The notes: generated by a model not told the origin, from the letters alone. Numbered from the stretch's first letter, positions 1-8,889 are shown. The stretch: 64,000 bases of DNA from JACVRW01 sp963850205 (GCA_963850205.1 CAWKKJ010000015.1:434001-498000), one strand, 5' to 3'. Program-made: numbers and translations.

Positions 1-335
1 AGGCCGTCGCCGAGAAGCGGGATCAGGTCGCCCATGCTCCCGTCGCGCCAGCGGAAGTTCGACGCGTGCGAGACGGTGATGTAGTGGTTTGCCGCCGGTC
101 CGAGGCAGAAGACCACCGGCGCGTACAGCAGGCGCAGGGTGAAGACGGGCCCGTAGCGCTCGTAGCACTCCACCAGGAGCGGTAGCGGCTCTCGTTCGAA
201 GCGGAGGGTGCGGGCCATGCTGAAGCCGAGCTCGCCCGGCGGGTACTGGCCGCGCGTCTGGCGCATCACCCGTAGGTCGGCCGCGAGCCGCTGCAACACC
301 CCGGTCGGGACGGGGGGTGGAGCCGCAACGCTCAT
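1..335 (-). CDS. Cytochrome P450, N-terminal part (runs off the window)
   Basis: The reverse strand from the ATG at 335 to the window edge encodes about 111 residues that read like the start of a class I bacterial cytochrome P450. A proline-rich leader is followed by a block containing YGPVFTLRLLYAPVVFCLGP and then ASNFRWRDGS, the usual beta-1 sheet and B-helix region before the B-C loop. The heme-binding Cys loop and I-helix lie outside the window, so substrate class and completeness cannot be judged. P450s are heme monooxygenases fed by ferredoxin or flavoprotein partners; none is visible here. The gene lies downstream of the GAP-family gene on the same strand with only about 25 bp between them. 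Confidence 0.8.
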   Translation of the reverse strand, partial: MSVAAPPPVPTGVLQRLAADLRVMRQTRGQYPPGELGFSMARTLRFEREPLPLLVECYERYGPVFTLRLLYAPVVFCLGPAANHYITVSHASNFRWRDGSMGDLIPLLGDG

Positions 336-359
336 GGCCCGGATCCTACGGCGGCGGCG

Positions 360-1030
360 TCAGCCCAGGAGCCGTATGAGTCCGCGCGCGACGAAGAACA
401 CCCCGGCGGCGCCGAGCAGCACCACGACGGCCGTTCGCCCGTGGCGAGCGATCAGCGTCTGGAGGGCGGCGAGGATGCGCTGTGCGGGGCCGGGCGCGAC
501 TCGGCCAGGGCCACGGGCAGCCAGGCGGGGATCGTCGCCAGGCCGACGAGGACGAGCACGAGGACCATCCGCTCCGCGATGTCGACGCCGGCGGCGGAGA
601 TCTCCTTGGCGGCCGGCGCCATCAGCGCGAGCGTCGTGAAGTTGGTGGCCATCGAGAAGGCGCCGAACGGAAAGGCCGCCTGGCTCCGGTTGGGGCTGCT
701 CGGGTCCTCGTCGTCGGCCCCGGCCCCGGCCCCGCCCGCGTTGCGGCGGCCCAGCCTCCGGACGACGACCGCCACGACGAGCAACGCCAGGCCGAGGACC
801 AGGTCGAGCGTGGCGTCGAGCTTGGGCGCGGTGGGGAGCGAGATCGCGCGCCCGAAGAGCACGAGGCTGCAGACGATGATCAACAGCACGAGGCCCGCCC
901 CGGCGGCGAAACGGAGACCCGCCCGGTATCCGCCCGGGCCGGCGAGGAGCACCGTCTGCTCGGTCAGGAGGACCGGGCTGACCGCTCCCGCCAGACCGAG
1001 CGGCACGACGAGCGCGACCGTGCCCAGCAC
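360..1030 (-). CDS. GAP-family (Sap-like) membrane protein, C-terminus frameshifted
   Basis: The main frame (start 1030) gives a hydrophobic protein with membrane segments around residues 3-30, 40-62 and 70-90, a charged Ala/Gly/Asp linker, then further membrane segments. This resembles the actinobacterial GAP/Sap family linked to glycolipid or peptidolipid export. In this frame translation ends at 452 with an unconvincing Ser/Pro/Arg tail. One frame over, the expected last amphipathic and membrane segment continues (ILAALQTLIARHGRTAVVVL) and stops at 360. I therefore infer a single-base indel near 495-520, either a sequencing error or a real mutation. The gene diverges from the DUF4126 gene at 1114. 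Confidence 0.7.
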
Positions 1031-1113
1031 GGCGCGATTGTACGGCGGCCGCTGCCGGAGGCCGTAGCGGCGAGACTGTTCACCCCATGCCCGCCACGAG
1101 CAGCGGCTGACGC

Positions 1114-1695
1114 GTGGATCTGGCGAGCGTCCTCGCGGCCTTCGGCCTGTCGGGAGCAGCCGGCCTCAACGCCTGGCTGCCGCTCTTCGCCGGCGCGCTG
1201 CTTCAGCGCCTCGACGTGGTGGAGCTGGCGGCGCCGTTCGACGAGCTCTCGTCGACCCCTGCGCTCATCACCCTGGGCATCCTGACTATCGCCGACTTCG
1301 TGGGCGACAAGATCCCGGCCGTCGATCACGTGCTGCACGGCATCGGAACGGTGGTCGCGCCGGTGTCCGGAGCCGCCCTGTTCGCCGGTCAGACCGGCCT
1401 CGAGACCGACATCCCCACGCTGGTGGCCGCCCTGGCCGGCGGAGCCACCGCGGAGGCCGTCCACACGGGACGGGCCGCCCTCCGGCCCGCCTCCACCGCC
1501 ACCACCGGCGGGGCCGGCAACCCGTTCCTCTCGCTCATCGAGGACGCCGGCTCGGCGCTGCTGACCGTTGCGGCCTTCGTCCTCCCGGTGCTGGCCGCGC
1601 TGATGGTGATCGGGCTGCTCGTCGCGCTCGTGCTGGTCTGGCGGCGCCTGCGCCGCCCGCGGAACACCGATCCCGAAAGCGGTCCCGCGCCATGA
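1114..1695 (+). CDS. DUF4126 domain membrane protein
   Basis: 193-aa protein from a GTG start. It shows the DUF4126 pattern: an N-terminal hydrophobic segment rich in Gly-Leu-Asn-Ala (FGLSGAAGLNAWLPLFAGAL), a conserved ADFVGDKIPAVDHVLH segment around residue 70, and two or three more hydrophobic stretches ending in a strongly hydrophobic helix near residues 155-180 and a basic tail. The molecular function of the family is not established; it is an inner-membrane protein by hydropathy. Its stop codon overlaps the ATG of the next gene by four bases, so the two are probably translationally coupled. Confidence 0.8.
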   Translation: MDLASVLAAFGLSGAAGLNAWLPLFAGALLQRLDVVELAAPFDELSSTPALITLGILTIADFVGDKIPAVDHVLHGIGTVVAPVSGAALFAGQTGLETDIPTLVAALAGGATAEAVHTGRAALRPASTATTGGAGNPFLSLIEDAGSALLTVAAFVLPVLAALMVIGLLVALVLVWRRLRRPRNTDPESGPAP

Positions 1696-2384
1696 CGACG
1701 CTCGAGCGCGTGCCCTTGATGGAGACCACCGCGGTTGCCTGCTGGCTCGCGCTGGCGGCCGGCTCGATGGACGGGTTCACGTTCCTCAGCGTCCAGACCT
1801 TCAGCACCGCCCAGTCCGGGAACGTGGTCCAGATCGGCTACTGGATCGCGAACGGCGACGGCGGCAAGTTCGTCGACGTCAGCATCGCCGTGCTGGCTTT
1901 CGGCGTCGGAGCAGCGACCATAGCCGCCATCCGCACCCTCGTTGGACGTGGCGGGCACGTCGTGTCCTTCCACATCCTCTTGTTCGAGGCCGCGGTGCTG
2001 TTCGCCGTCGGGCTGCCGTTCGTAGGCGGCGACATGGACCCGCTGGTCGTCGCTTACTTCGTGTCGTTCCTGGCCGGCATGCAGGGCAACGCCTTCCATC
2101 GGGCCGGCGGCATGCTCGTCGGCAACGTGGCCGCCACCCGCAACCTGCAGCTCGGATCCAACTTCCTCGCGCAGTCGGTCTTCGGCGACCGGCGTGAGAA
2201 CCTCCGAAAGAGCGCGATCTACTTCCTGGTCCTGCTCGCGTTCGCCACGGGCGGCCTGATCGGCGGGATCGCCGCCACGCGCGTCGACGAGTACGCGCTC
2301 TGGATACCGGCCGCGCTGCTGCTCGGTCTCGGCGTCATGGCCCTGGGTGAGTCCCGGCGGCGGCCGGTCGACCCCCGACCCTGA
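1692..2384 (+). CDS. YoaK family (DUF1275) membrane protein
   Basis: 230-aa polytopic membrane protein of the YoaK/DUF1275 family. Diagnostic features are the N-terminal GSMDGFTFLSVQTFSTAQSG segment, where family members carry the D-x-x-x-F...MTGN-type motif, and the mid-protein FLAGMQGNAFHRAG segment. About six membrane helices are visible. The family is common in bacteria but its function is not known. It overlaps the DUF4126 stop by four bases, and the cardiolipin synthase gene follows 33 bp downstream, so all three may be one transcript. Confidence 0.82.
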   Translation: MTTLERVPLMETTAVACWLALAAGSMDGFTFLSVQTFSTAQSGNVVQIGYWIANGDGGKFVDVSIAVLAFGVGAATIAAIRTLVGRGGHVVSFHILLFEAAVLFAVGLPFVGGDMDPLVVAYFVSFLAGMQGNAFHRAGGMLVGNVAATRNLQLGSNFLAQSVFGDRRENLRKSAIYFLVLLAFATGGLIGGIAATRVDEYALWIPAALLLGLGVMALGESRRRPVDPRP

Positions 2385-2417
2385 GGACGCCCAGAGCAGA
2401 CGCTAGGCTCAGCCGCG

Positions 2418-3761
2418 ATGGCAGGGGTCTGGCCGCGCATCCGCAGCAACGGCGACCGCGTGCGCGAGCCCGGGAGGGTCGCGGTGCCGGCGGGGATCGC
2501 CTGGCCCGCGGGCATCGCGGCGGCGGGCATCGCCTGGTACGCGGCCGACAGCCTGCGGCACCGGCGCGAGGGCGCGCACGGCTACGAGCTGCGCGGCGAG
2601 GTGGACGTCGCCGAGCCCAGCTTCCTGCGCGCGGCCGAGGCCCTCACCGGCGCCCCCGTGTCCTACGGGAACGACGTCGAGCTGCTGATCAACGGCGACC
2701 AGATCTTCCCGGCCTACCTCGACGGGATCCAATCGGCGAAGGAGACCGTGAACCTGCTGACCTATGCCTACTGGCGCGGGGACATCGCCACCGAGGTGGG
2801 CGAGGCCCTGTGCGAGAAGGCCCGCGACGGGGTGGAGTGCAACATCGTGATCGACGCGATGGGTGCGTCGAAGATGGACCGCGAGCTGGTGAAGAAGATG
2901 CGCGACGCGGGCGTGCGGGTCTGCTACTTCCGCCCTCCAAAGCTCTACGCCGTGCGGCGGCTCCAGTACCGGACGCACCGCAAGCTGTTGATCGTCGACG
3001 GCAGCGTGGGCTTTACCGGAGGGGTCGGCATCGCCGAGGAGTGGACCGGCGACGCCGAGGATCCCGACCACTGGCGGGACACTCACGTCCGGGTGCGCGG
3101 CCCCGTGGTGCGCGGGCTCCAGGGGGCCTTCGCCGAGAACTGGCTGGAATGCACCGGCGACGTGCTGGCCGGCGACCGCTACCTCCCGGAGCTGGACGAG
3201 GTCGAGGACGGCGGCCCGATGCAGGTGATGCGCTCCAGCGCCACCGTGGGCGACACGAACGCGGAGGCGCTCACCTACCTGGCCATCGCCGCGGCCAAGA
3301 AGTCCGTCGAGCTGACGGCGGCCTACTTCGTGCCCCGGCCCGCCTTCACCGATGCGCTGGTGGAGGCTGCGGGGCGGGGCGTGCAGTTCCGGATCCTCGT
3401 GCCCGGCTCTCACATCGACAAGGAGTTCGTCCGCACCGCGGGCCGGGCCAGCTACGAGGAGCTGATCGACGCCGGGATCGAGCTCTACGAGTACAAGCCG
3501 ACCATGCTCCACGCCAAGAGCCTCACCGTGGACGGCGCCTGGGCCTCGGTCGGGTCGGTGAACTTCGACAACCGCTCCTTCCAGCTCCACGACGAGGTGA
3601 GCCTCTGCGTCCAGAGCGAGCGCTTCGCGGGCGAGTTGCACGACGTGTTCGAGAAGGATCTGGAGCGCTCCGAGCGGATCGAGCCCGGCGCCTGGCGCGA
3701 CCGGCCCATCACCCAGCGCGCCCGCGAGGGCGCGACGAAATACGCGCGCCGCGAGCTCTGA
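2418..3761 (+). CDS. cls: Cardiolipin synthase / phospholipase D-like protein
   Basis: 447-aa member of the phospholipase D superfamily with two complete HKD motifs: H187-x-K189-x4-D194 in THRKLLIVDGSVGFTGG, and H365-x-K367-x4-D372 in LHAKSLTVDGAWASVGSVNF. The histidines form and resolve the phosphatidyl-enzyme intermediate. Bacterial cardiolipin synthases make cardiolipin from two phosphatidylglycerols, or from PG plus another phospholipid. The N-terminus holds one hydrophobic stretch (about residues 22-45), consistent with membrane anchoring. Length is a little shorter than E. coli ClsA. Other PLD-fold transferases cannot be excluded. It converges on the hydrolase gene with only 6 bp between stops. 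Confidence 0.85.
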   Translation: MAGVWPRIRSNGDRVREPGRVAVPAGIAWPAGIAAAGIAWYAADSLRHRREGAHGYELRGEVDVAEPSFLRAAEALTGAPVSYGNDVELLINGDQIFPAYLDGIQSAKETVNLLTYAYWRGDIATEVGEALCEKARDGVECNIVIDAMGASKMDRELVKKMRDAGVRVCYFRPPKLYAVRRLQYRTHRKLLIVDGSVGFTGGVGIAEEWTGDAEDPDHWRDTHVRVRGPVVRGLQGAFAENWLECTGDVLAGDRYLPELDEVEDGGPMQVMRSSATVGDTNAEALTYLAIAAAKKSVELTAAYFVPRPAFTDALVEAAGRGVQFRILVPGSHIDKEFVRTAGRASYEELIDAGIELYEYKPTMLHAKSLTVDGAWASVGSVNFDNRSFQLHDEVSLCVQSERFAGELHDVFEKDLERSERIEPGAWRDRPITQRAREGATKYARREL

Positions 3762-3767
3762 GAACGC

Positions 3768-4544
3768 TCAGGCCGCCGGGCGCTCGCGCACCGGCGACTC
3801 CTCCAGCAGCACACGCGTGACCTGCGCGGGATCGTCCCAGGTGGGGATGTGACCGCAGCCGGCCAGTAGCACCCGCCGCGCGCCGGGCACCCCGCCACGG
3901 GGCTCGGCGACCAGCCGGTCGAGCTCCGCCCAGGCCAGCGTCACCGGCGCGTCGATTCGCTCGATCCCCGAGAACACGGTGGCCCGCATCCCCGCGTTGG
4001 CCTCCTCGAAGGCCGGCGCGGTCACGTACGAGCGCACCAGGCGGGCGGCGCAGGCCGGCGGCACGCGCTCGGGGTGCCCGACGGACGCGCCGAGAAGCAG
4101 TCGCCGGCCGCGCTCGCTGTGGGTCAGGACGCCGATCAGCGGCAGCAGGGCCCGGCCGGCGCTGCGCGCCGGCGAGGGGCGCGGCCCGAGCGGCCGGGCC
4201 CAGAAGCCCGCGGGGGACAGGCCGGTGACCGACAGGGCGCGGCCCAGGCCGGCCAGCTCCAGCGCCACCCAGCCGCCGAGCGAGTTGCCGGCCAGGTGCG
4301 CGCGCTCGATGCCCAAGCCGTCGAGGAAGCCGGCCAGCGCGGCGGCCAGGCCCTGCGGGGTGTAAGCCGCTCCCTCGGGCAGCGGCGGCGACTTGCCGAA
4401 GCCCGGCATGTCCACGGCGATCACGTCCCGCTCGGCCGCCAGCAGCTCGATCACCGGCTCCCACACCACCAGCTCGCTTCCCAGCGGGTGGATCAGGAGC
4501 AGGGGCTCTCCCTCTCCCCGCCGGACGTGATTCAGCTCGGGCAC
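3768..4544 (-). CDS. Alpha/beta hydrolase
   Basis: The open frame extends upstream to 4895, but that part lies over the SDR gene, so I place the start at the GTG at 4544, giving 258 aa beginning PELNHVRRGEGEPLLLIHPL. The alpha/beta-hydrolase signature is complete: oxyanion-hole region HPLGSELVVW, nucleophile elbow GNSLGG, an acidic residue near WAELDRL and the catalytic His in GCGHIPTWDDP. A lid domain lies between. Closest in style to haloperoxidase/epoxide-hydrolase-like esterases; the substrate cannot be assigned. It is divergent from the SDR gene at 4591 with 46 bp between starts. Confidence 0.78.
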   Translation of the reverse strand: MPELNHVRRGEGEPLLLIHPLGSELVVWEPVIELLAAERDVIAVDMPGFGKSPPLPEGAAYTPQGLAAALAGFLDGLGIERAHLAGNSLGGWVALELAGLGRALSVTGLSPAGFWARPLGPRPSPARSAGRALLPLIGVLTHSERGRRLLLGASVGHPERVPPACAARLVRSYVTAPAFEEANAGMRATVFSGIERIDAPVTLAWAELDRLVAEPRGGVPGARRVLLAGCGHIPTWDDPAQVTRVLLEESPVRERPAA

Positions 4545-4590
4545 GAGGTAAGCGTCATCCTCTCGTCCGCCCCCGACGTATGGATCCACA

Positions 4591-5373
4591 ATGGAGCTCA
4601 ACGGACTGACCGCACTCGTGACCGGCGCGAACCGGGGCATCGGCCGCGCGATAACCGAGGAGCTGGCCACCCGCCGGCTCGATCTGCTGCTGGCGGGCGT
4701 GCGCTCGCCGGACAAGTTCGAGGCCCCCGAGCCGCCGCCCGGCGGTGCCCGAGAGATCAGGCCGGTGCGGGTCGATCTCAGCAACCGGGAGACGATCGCT
4801 GAATCGGCGGCCGCGCTGCCGCCGGTCGACCTGCTCGTCAACAACGCGGGCCTGATGACGGGCGGACTGCTCGAGGAGCAGGAGGTCGACGACATCTACG
4901 CGATGTTCCAGGTGAACCTGGTGGCGGTGATCCACCTCACCAAGCTGCTCCTGCCCGGCATGGTCGAGCGCAGGCGGGGCAAGGTGGTCAACAACGCCAG
5001 CATCAGCGGGTACGCCTGGTTTCCCTCCGCCAGCACCTACGCCGCGGCCAAGACCGGCGTGGTCGCCTTCAGCGAGTCCCTGCGGCGGGAGCTCAAGGGG
5101 ACCGGGGTGAGCGTGCTCCACCTGGTCACGCCCGGCGTGGACACCGACATGCTCGACGACACCAAGGAGCTCTACGGGCGGCACATGGACGCGAGCGCCT
5201 GGGACGACATGCCGGCCGGCGAGTGGGCGGCGAAGGTGGTGCGGGCGATCGAGCGCGACGATCACGTGCTCGGCCCGGGCGGCAGGCTCGCGCTGGCCAA
5301 GCTCGCCTCGCGTGGCCCGGCGGTGCTGCTCGACGCGCTCTCGGACCGGATGTTCTCGCGCGAGACCCGGTAG
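4591..5373 (+). CDS. SDR family oxidoreductase
   Basis: 260-aa classical short-chain dehydrogenase. Visible motifs are the dinucleotide loop TGANRGIGRAI, the NNAG motif (LVNNAGLMTGG), and the catalytic Ser-Tyr-Lys set in NNASISGYAWFPSASTYAAAKTG. The C-terminal segment beyond residue 190 is longer than minimal SDRs, and the coenzyme is probably NADP(H). Substrate unknown. Its last 112 bp overlap, tail to tail, the end of the cyclopropane-synthase-like gene on the other strand; both frames look genuine up to their ends. Confidence 0.82.
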   Translation: MELNGLTALVTGANRGIGRAITEELATRRLDLLLAGVRSPDKFEAPEPPPGGAREIRPVRVDLSNRETIAESAAALPPVDLLVNNAGLMTGGLLEEQEVDDIYAMFQVNLVAVIHLTKLLLPGMVERRRGKVVNNASISGYAWFPSASTYAAAKTGVVAFSESLRRELKGTGVSVLHLVTPGVDTDMLDDTKELYGRHMDASAWDDMPAGEWAAKVVRAIERDDHVLGPGGRLALAKLASRGPAVLLDALSDRMFSRETR

Positions 5374-6530
5374 CCCGGCTTGCCCAGCAGCATCTGCACG
5401 TCGCCGATCCGCCGTTCTCTGAAGCCGCCCTCGGTGTAGCAGAGGTAGAGCTCCCACAGCCGGCGAAAGCGACGGTCGTAGCCCATGGCCTCGAGGTGGG
5501 CGCCGCTCGCGCGGAAGCGCTCACGCCAGCGGCTCAGCGTCTCCGGGTAATGCTCGGTGATGTCGTCGATCTCGACGGTCCGGAGGTCGGTGGCCCGCGC
5601 GGTGGAGCGGCCGATCACATTGAGGGAGGGCAGGCAGCCGGCGGGGAAGATCAGCTGCCGGATGAAGCTGCGCGAGGCCTTCTCAACCTCGTAGGCACGG
5701 TCGTCGACCACGATGGCCTGCAGGAGCATGAGCCCGTCTGGGTCGAGCAGCTCGCTGCAGCGGGAGAAGAAGGTGTCGAAGTACTGCCAGCCGACGGCCT
5801 CGATCATCTCGATCGAGACCAGCTTGGAGTAGTTGCCGCGCAGTTCGCGGTAGTCCCGTAGGAGAACGGTCACCCGATCGTCGAGGCCGGCGGCGCGCAC
5901 CCGTTCGACGGCGACGGCTCGCTGGGCCTCGGAGATCGTGGTGGTCGTCACCCGGCAGCCGTAACGAGCGGCGGCGTGGAGGGCCATCGAGCCCCAGCCA
6001 GTGCCGATCTCCAGCAGGTGATCGTCCTCGTTCAGCTCGAGCTTGCGGCAGATGCGCTCCAGCTTGGCCGCCTGGGCCTCGCCCAGGCTCATGTCCGGGC
6101 GCTCGAAGACGGCGCAGGAGTAGGTCATGCTCTCGTCCAGGAAGGTCCTGAAGAGGTCGTTGCCCAGGTCGTAGTGGGAGGCGATGTGGCGGCGCGCGGC
6201 CCTGCGGGTGTTGCGGGGCACGCGGCTGAGCGCGCTCACCAGCGGGGCGAACGGCCTGCGCAGCCGGTCGATGCCCGGCATCGCGCGGGCGCCCATCCGG
6301 GTCAGGGCCACCAGGTCGTCGCAGTCCCAGGCGCCGGCGACGTAGGTTTCGGCCAGGCCCAGGCTGCCCCGGAGCAGGCCGCGCCAGAAGGATGGATCGC
6401 GCACCTCGATGGTGGCCTGCAGGGCGCTGTCGGGCTGCCCGAAATCGTGCCGTCGGCCGTGCTCGACCACACGCAGGTGGCCGTTGGGGAGGCGGCCGAG
6501 GACCGCCAGGGCGAGCGCGCGGGAGATCAT
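5262..6530 (-). CDS. Cyclopropane-fatty-acyl-phospholipid synthase family methyltransferase
   Basis: 422-aa SAM-dependent methyltransferase of the cyclopropane-fatty-acid synthase family. It has the N-terminal lipid-binding domain, the junction ASHYDLGNDLFRTFLDESMT, the SAM-binding loop LLEIGTGWGSMALHAA, and the SIEMIEAVGWQYFDTFF stretch containing the family's conserved glutamate region. I start at the ATG at 6530, which overlaps the DUF1365 stop as ATGA. Enzymes of this family add a methylene or methyl group across acyl double bonds of membrane phospholipids. The last ~37 codons after KPGYRVSRENIRSE lie over the SDR gene and look unconserved, so the reading frame may have been extended by loss of an earlier stop. 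Last gene of a four-gene operon. Confidence 0.83.
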   Translation of the reverse strand: MISRALALAVLGRLPNGHLRVVEHGRRHDFGQPDSALQATIEVRDPSFWRGLLRGSLGLAETYVAGAWDCDDLVALTRMGARAMPGIDRLRRPFAPLVSALSRVPRNTRRAARRHIASHYDLGNDLFRTFLDESMTYSCAVFERPDMSLGEAQAAKLERICRKLELNEDDHLLEIGTGWGSMALHAAARYGCRVTTTTISEAQRAVAVERVRAAGLDDRVTVLLRDYRELRGNYSKLVSIEMIEAVGWQYFDTFFSRCSELLDPDGLMLLQAIVVDDRAYEVEKASRSFIRQLIFPAGCLPSLNVIGRSTARATDLRTVEIDDITEHYPETLSRWRERFRASGAHLEAMGYDRRFRRLWELYLCYTEGGFRERRIGDVQMLLGKPGYRVSRENIRSESASSSTAGPREASLASASLPPGPST

Positions 6531-7222
6531 CGAGCCGGATGGGGATGGTACGGCGCGCCCTTCAGCTTCAGCCGGGCCGCCTCGAAGTAGATCCCCGCCA
6601 CCACCCGCAGGGTCATGAAGGGATAGCGCAGCAGCGCGCCGGGCGAGAGCTCGCGACGGGACAGGGCCAGCGTGGCGTCGAAGTCGAGGCGCCCCTCGCG
6701 CCGGCTCTCCATGTGCACCCGCAGGAGCTCGCCCGGCTCGGTGAGCCGCACCGAGTACTCGGAGTCCATGCCCATCAGGGGCGAGACGTGGAACTTCTTG
6801 TCCACGTGCCCCTCGAGGCCCTCGAACGCGTACACGTGACGCTCGCCCCAGGGGGTATTGGTCACCTCCGCCGCCACCGACTCCACCCGCTCGCCACCGG
6901 GATCGAAGCAGTAGTAGAGGCTCACCGGGTTGAACAGATGGCCAAAGGTGCGGACGTGGGTGAGCACGCGCACCGGGCCCTCGACCGCCCCGCCGGTCTG
7001 CCGGCGCAGGGCGCTGCGAAGGTCGTCGTCGCTCAGGTAGTCGGCACGCCGGAACCAGGCCGGCGCCGGCCGCCGCGCCGACCACAGCGGCACGCGGTCG
7101 AGCAGCTCCGGCAGCTCGCCCAGGTCGAGGTAGGCCATGAACAGCCGGTAGCGGAAGTCGTGCTGGACCGGCTCCATCCGGCGGTGCCGCACCCAGCCTT
7201 CGTAGAGGGCGCTCGCGCTCAT
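6527..7222 (-). CDS. DUF1365 family protein
   Basis: 231-aa protein beginning MSASALYEGWVRHRR with the DUF1365 signatures HDFRYRLFMAYLDLGELPEL and FGHLFNPVSLYYCFD, and later ERHVYAFEG and KKFHVSPLMGMD. The start at 7222 is set by the ATGA overlap with the preceding flavoprotein gene, and its own stop overlaps the methyltransferase ATG. The biochemical role of DUF1365 is unproven; from memory, the FAD oxidoreductase / DUF1365 / Cfa trio recurs widely and is often tied to lipid modification and singlet-oxygen stress. Here it probably acts on membrane lipids with its two neighbours. Confidence 0.85.
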   Translation of the reverse strand: MSASALYEGWVRHRRMEPVQHDFRYRLFMAYLDLGELPELLDRVPLWSARRPAPAWFRRADYLSDDDLRSALRRQTGGAVEGPVRVLTHVRTFGHLFNPVSLYYCFDPGGERVESVAAEVTNTPWGERHVYAFEGLEGHVDKKFHVSPLMGMDSEYSVRLTEPGELLRVHMESRREGRLDFDATLALSRRELSPGALLRYPFMTLRVVAGIYFEAARLKLKGAPYHPHPAR

Positions 7223-8463
7223 GGCCGGCGGCCTCCGAGCTGCTCGGCCACCCGCAGCGCCGACACGACCCCGTCCTCGTGGAAGCCATAGCCCCACCAG
7301 GCGCCGCAGTAGTGCGTGTGCCGCACTCCGCTCACCTCGCACCAGCGGCGCTGGGCCTGCAGCCCGGCCGGGGTGAAGACCGGGTGGTCGTAGCGGACGG
7401 TGCGGATCACCTGCTCGGGATCGATCGCCTCGCTCTTGTTGAGCGTCACGCAGAACTCGCGCTCGGCGGTGAGCGACTGGAGGCTGTTCATGTGGTAGGT
7501 CACCGTGGTCCGGTCGGCGGGCTCGTCCTGGAGGTGGAAGTTCCAGCTCGCCCAGGCCCGCCGGCGGCGCGGAAGCAGCCGGCGATCGGTGTGCAGCACG
7601 GCCTCGTTGGCCTGGTAGGGAATCGCGCCGAGCACCTCGGCCTCGGCGCCGCTCGGGTCGGACAGCATCCGCAGCGCCTGGTTGGAGTGAACGGCCAGCA
7701 CCACCTCGTCGAAGCGTTCAGGCGGGCCGTTGTCGGTCGTGATCTCCACGCCGTCGGGCAGGCGGCTCATGCGCCGCACCGGCGCCGACAGGCGCAGACG
7801 GTCACGGAACGGCCTGGTCAGCGCCTCGACGTAGCGGGCCGAGCCGCCGGAAATGGCCAGCCAGTTGGGCCGCCCGCTGAAGCCGAACATGCCGTGGTTG
7901 GCGAAGAAGTCGGCCAGGAAGCTGGCCGGGAACTCCCACATCCGGTTCGGGTCCGCGGACCACACGGCGGAGGCCTGCGGGACGATCAGCCGCTCGACGA
8001 ACTGGCGCGAGTACCTGCCCTCGTGGAGGAACTCCCCCAGTGAGGGCCCGCTGCCGTTCAGACCCACCAGCGCGGGCGCCTCGCGGTTGAAGCGCAGCAG
8101 GTCATAGATCATGCGGTGAAACGAGGGCCGGGCCAGGTTGGCTCGACTTGCGAACAGGCCATTGGCCGAGGAGCCGTTGTACTCGAACTGCCCGCCGTCG
8201 CTCACCGAGAAGCTCATGTTCGAGGGCTGGGTGGCCACCCCGACGCTCTCCAGGATGCGCTGGAAGTTGGGGTAGGTCCGGTCGTTGAGCACGATGAACC
8301 CTGTGTCCACGTAATGGGTCTCGTCCTCGGAGTCCACCCGGATGGTGTGGGTGTGCCCGCCGGCGTAGTCGTTCGCCTCGAACACCGTGATCTCGTGCTG
8401 CTCCTGCAGCAGGTGGGCGCATACGAGGCCGGACACGCCGGCCCCGACTATCGCGACCTTCAC
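7219..8463 (-). CDS. FAD/NAD(P)-binding amine-oxidase-like oxidoreductase
   Basis: 414-aa flavoprotein with an N-terminal Rossmann fold (VAIVGAGVSGLVCAHLL) followed by the GGHTHT segment typical of the amine-oxidase/phytoene-desaturase superfamily. The C-terminal motif HYCGAWWGYGFHEDGVVSA closes the FAD site. This subgroup regularly precedes DUF1365 and Cfa genes. Likely role: redox modification (for example desaturation) of a methylated or cyclopropanated acyl chain; this is inference from context. Both ends overlap neighbours by four bases (8460-8463 and 7219-7222), showing strong coupling in the operon. Confidence 0.85.
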   Translation of the reverse strand: MKVAIVGAGVSGLVCAHLLQEQHEITVFEANDYAGGHTHTIRVDSEDETHYVDTGFIVLNDRTYPNFQRILESVGVATQPSNMSFSVSDGGQFEYNGSSANGLFASRANLARPSFHRMIYDLLRFNREAPALVGLNGSGPSLGEFLHEGRYSRQFVERLIVPQASAVWSADPNRMWEFPASFLADFFANHGMFGFSGRPNWLAISGGSARYVEALTRPFRDRLRLSAPVRRMSRLPDGVEITTDNGPPERFDEVVLAVHSNQALRMLSDPSGAEAEVLGAIPYQANEAVLHTDRRLLPRRRRAWASWNFHLQDEPADRTTVTYHMNSLQSLTAEREFCVTLNKSEAIDPEQVIRTVRYDHPVFTPAGLQAQRRWCEVSGVRHTHYCGAWWGYGFHEDGVVSALRVAEQLGGRRP

Positions 8464-8834
8464 CGCTCCGCGGCCGCGGCCAGCGCCGCGCCGGCGATCA
8501 CGGACCCTCCCGCCAGCGCCACCGTGCCCCAGCGCCCGCGGGCCGGCACCGAGTCACCGGCGGCGAGGGTGGCTGCGATGTCGCTGAGGTCGCCGGCGAT
8601 GGCGCCGATGAGCCAGGGCCGCACGGCATCGCCCCGCGCCGCCGCGACGATTGCTCCGGCGGCCAGCACCATGTCGCGGGCCCCGAGCCCGCGGATCGCC
8701 ACGTGCACCGGAGGCCGCTCGGCCACCGACCCGATCCAGCTGGACCCGATTCGCGAGGGCACGCCGATCAGGCCGAGACCGAACGCGATCCTTCCCACGC
8801 CGAAGCCGATCGTGAGCTGATTCGGTGAGGCCAT
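8460..8834 (-). CDS. Small membrane protein (DUF4267-like), first gene of lipid operon
   Basis: 124-aa, four hydrophobic segments separated by short loops, with GFGVGRIAFGLGLIGVPSRIG at the start and RGLGARDMVLAAGAI in the middle, a pattern resembling DUF4267 proteins. No catalytic motif is recognisable. It overlaps the FAD oxidoreductase ATG by four bases and is the promoter-proximal gene of the 8834-5262 operon. The 55 bp to the divergent cNMP-binding gene at 8890 must hold both promoters. Function unknown; probably an accessory of the lipid-modifying enzymes. Confidence 0.65.
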   Translation of the reverse strand: MASPNQLTIGFGVGRIAFGLGLIGVPSRIGSSWIGSVAERPPVHVAIRGLGARDMVLAAGAIVAAARGDAVRPWLIGAIAGDLSDIAATLAAGDSVPARGRWGTVALAGGSVIAGAALAAAAER

Positions 8835-8889
8835 CCCTGGTTTCTACGTACGTTCCACGGGGTTCGATCAGTTGGGCTAGAGTCGCCGC

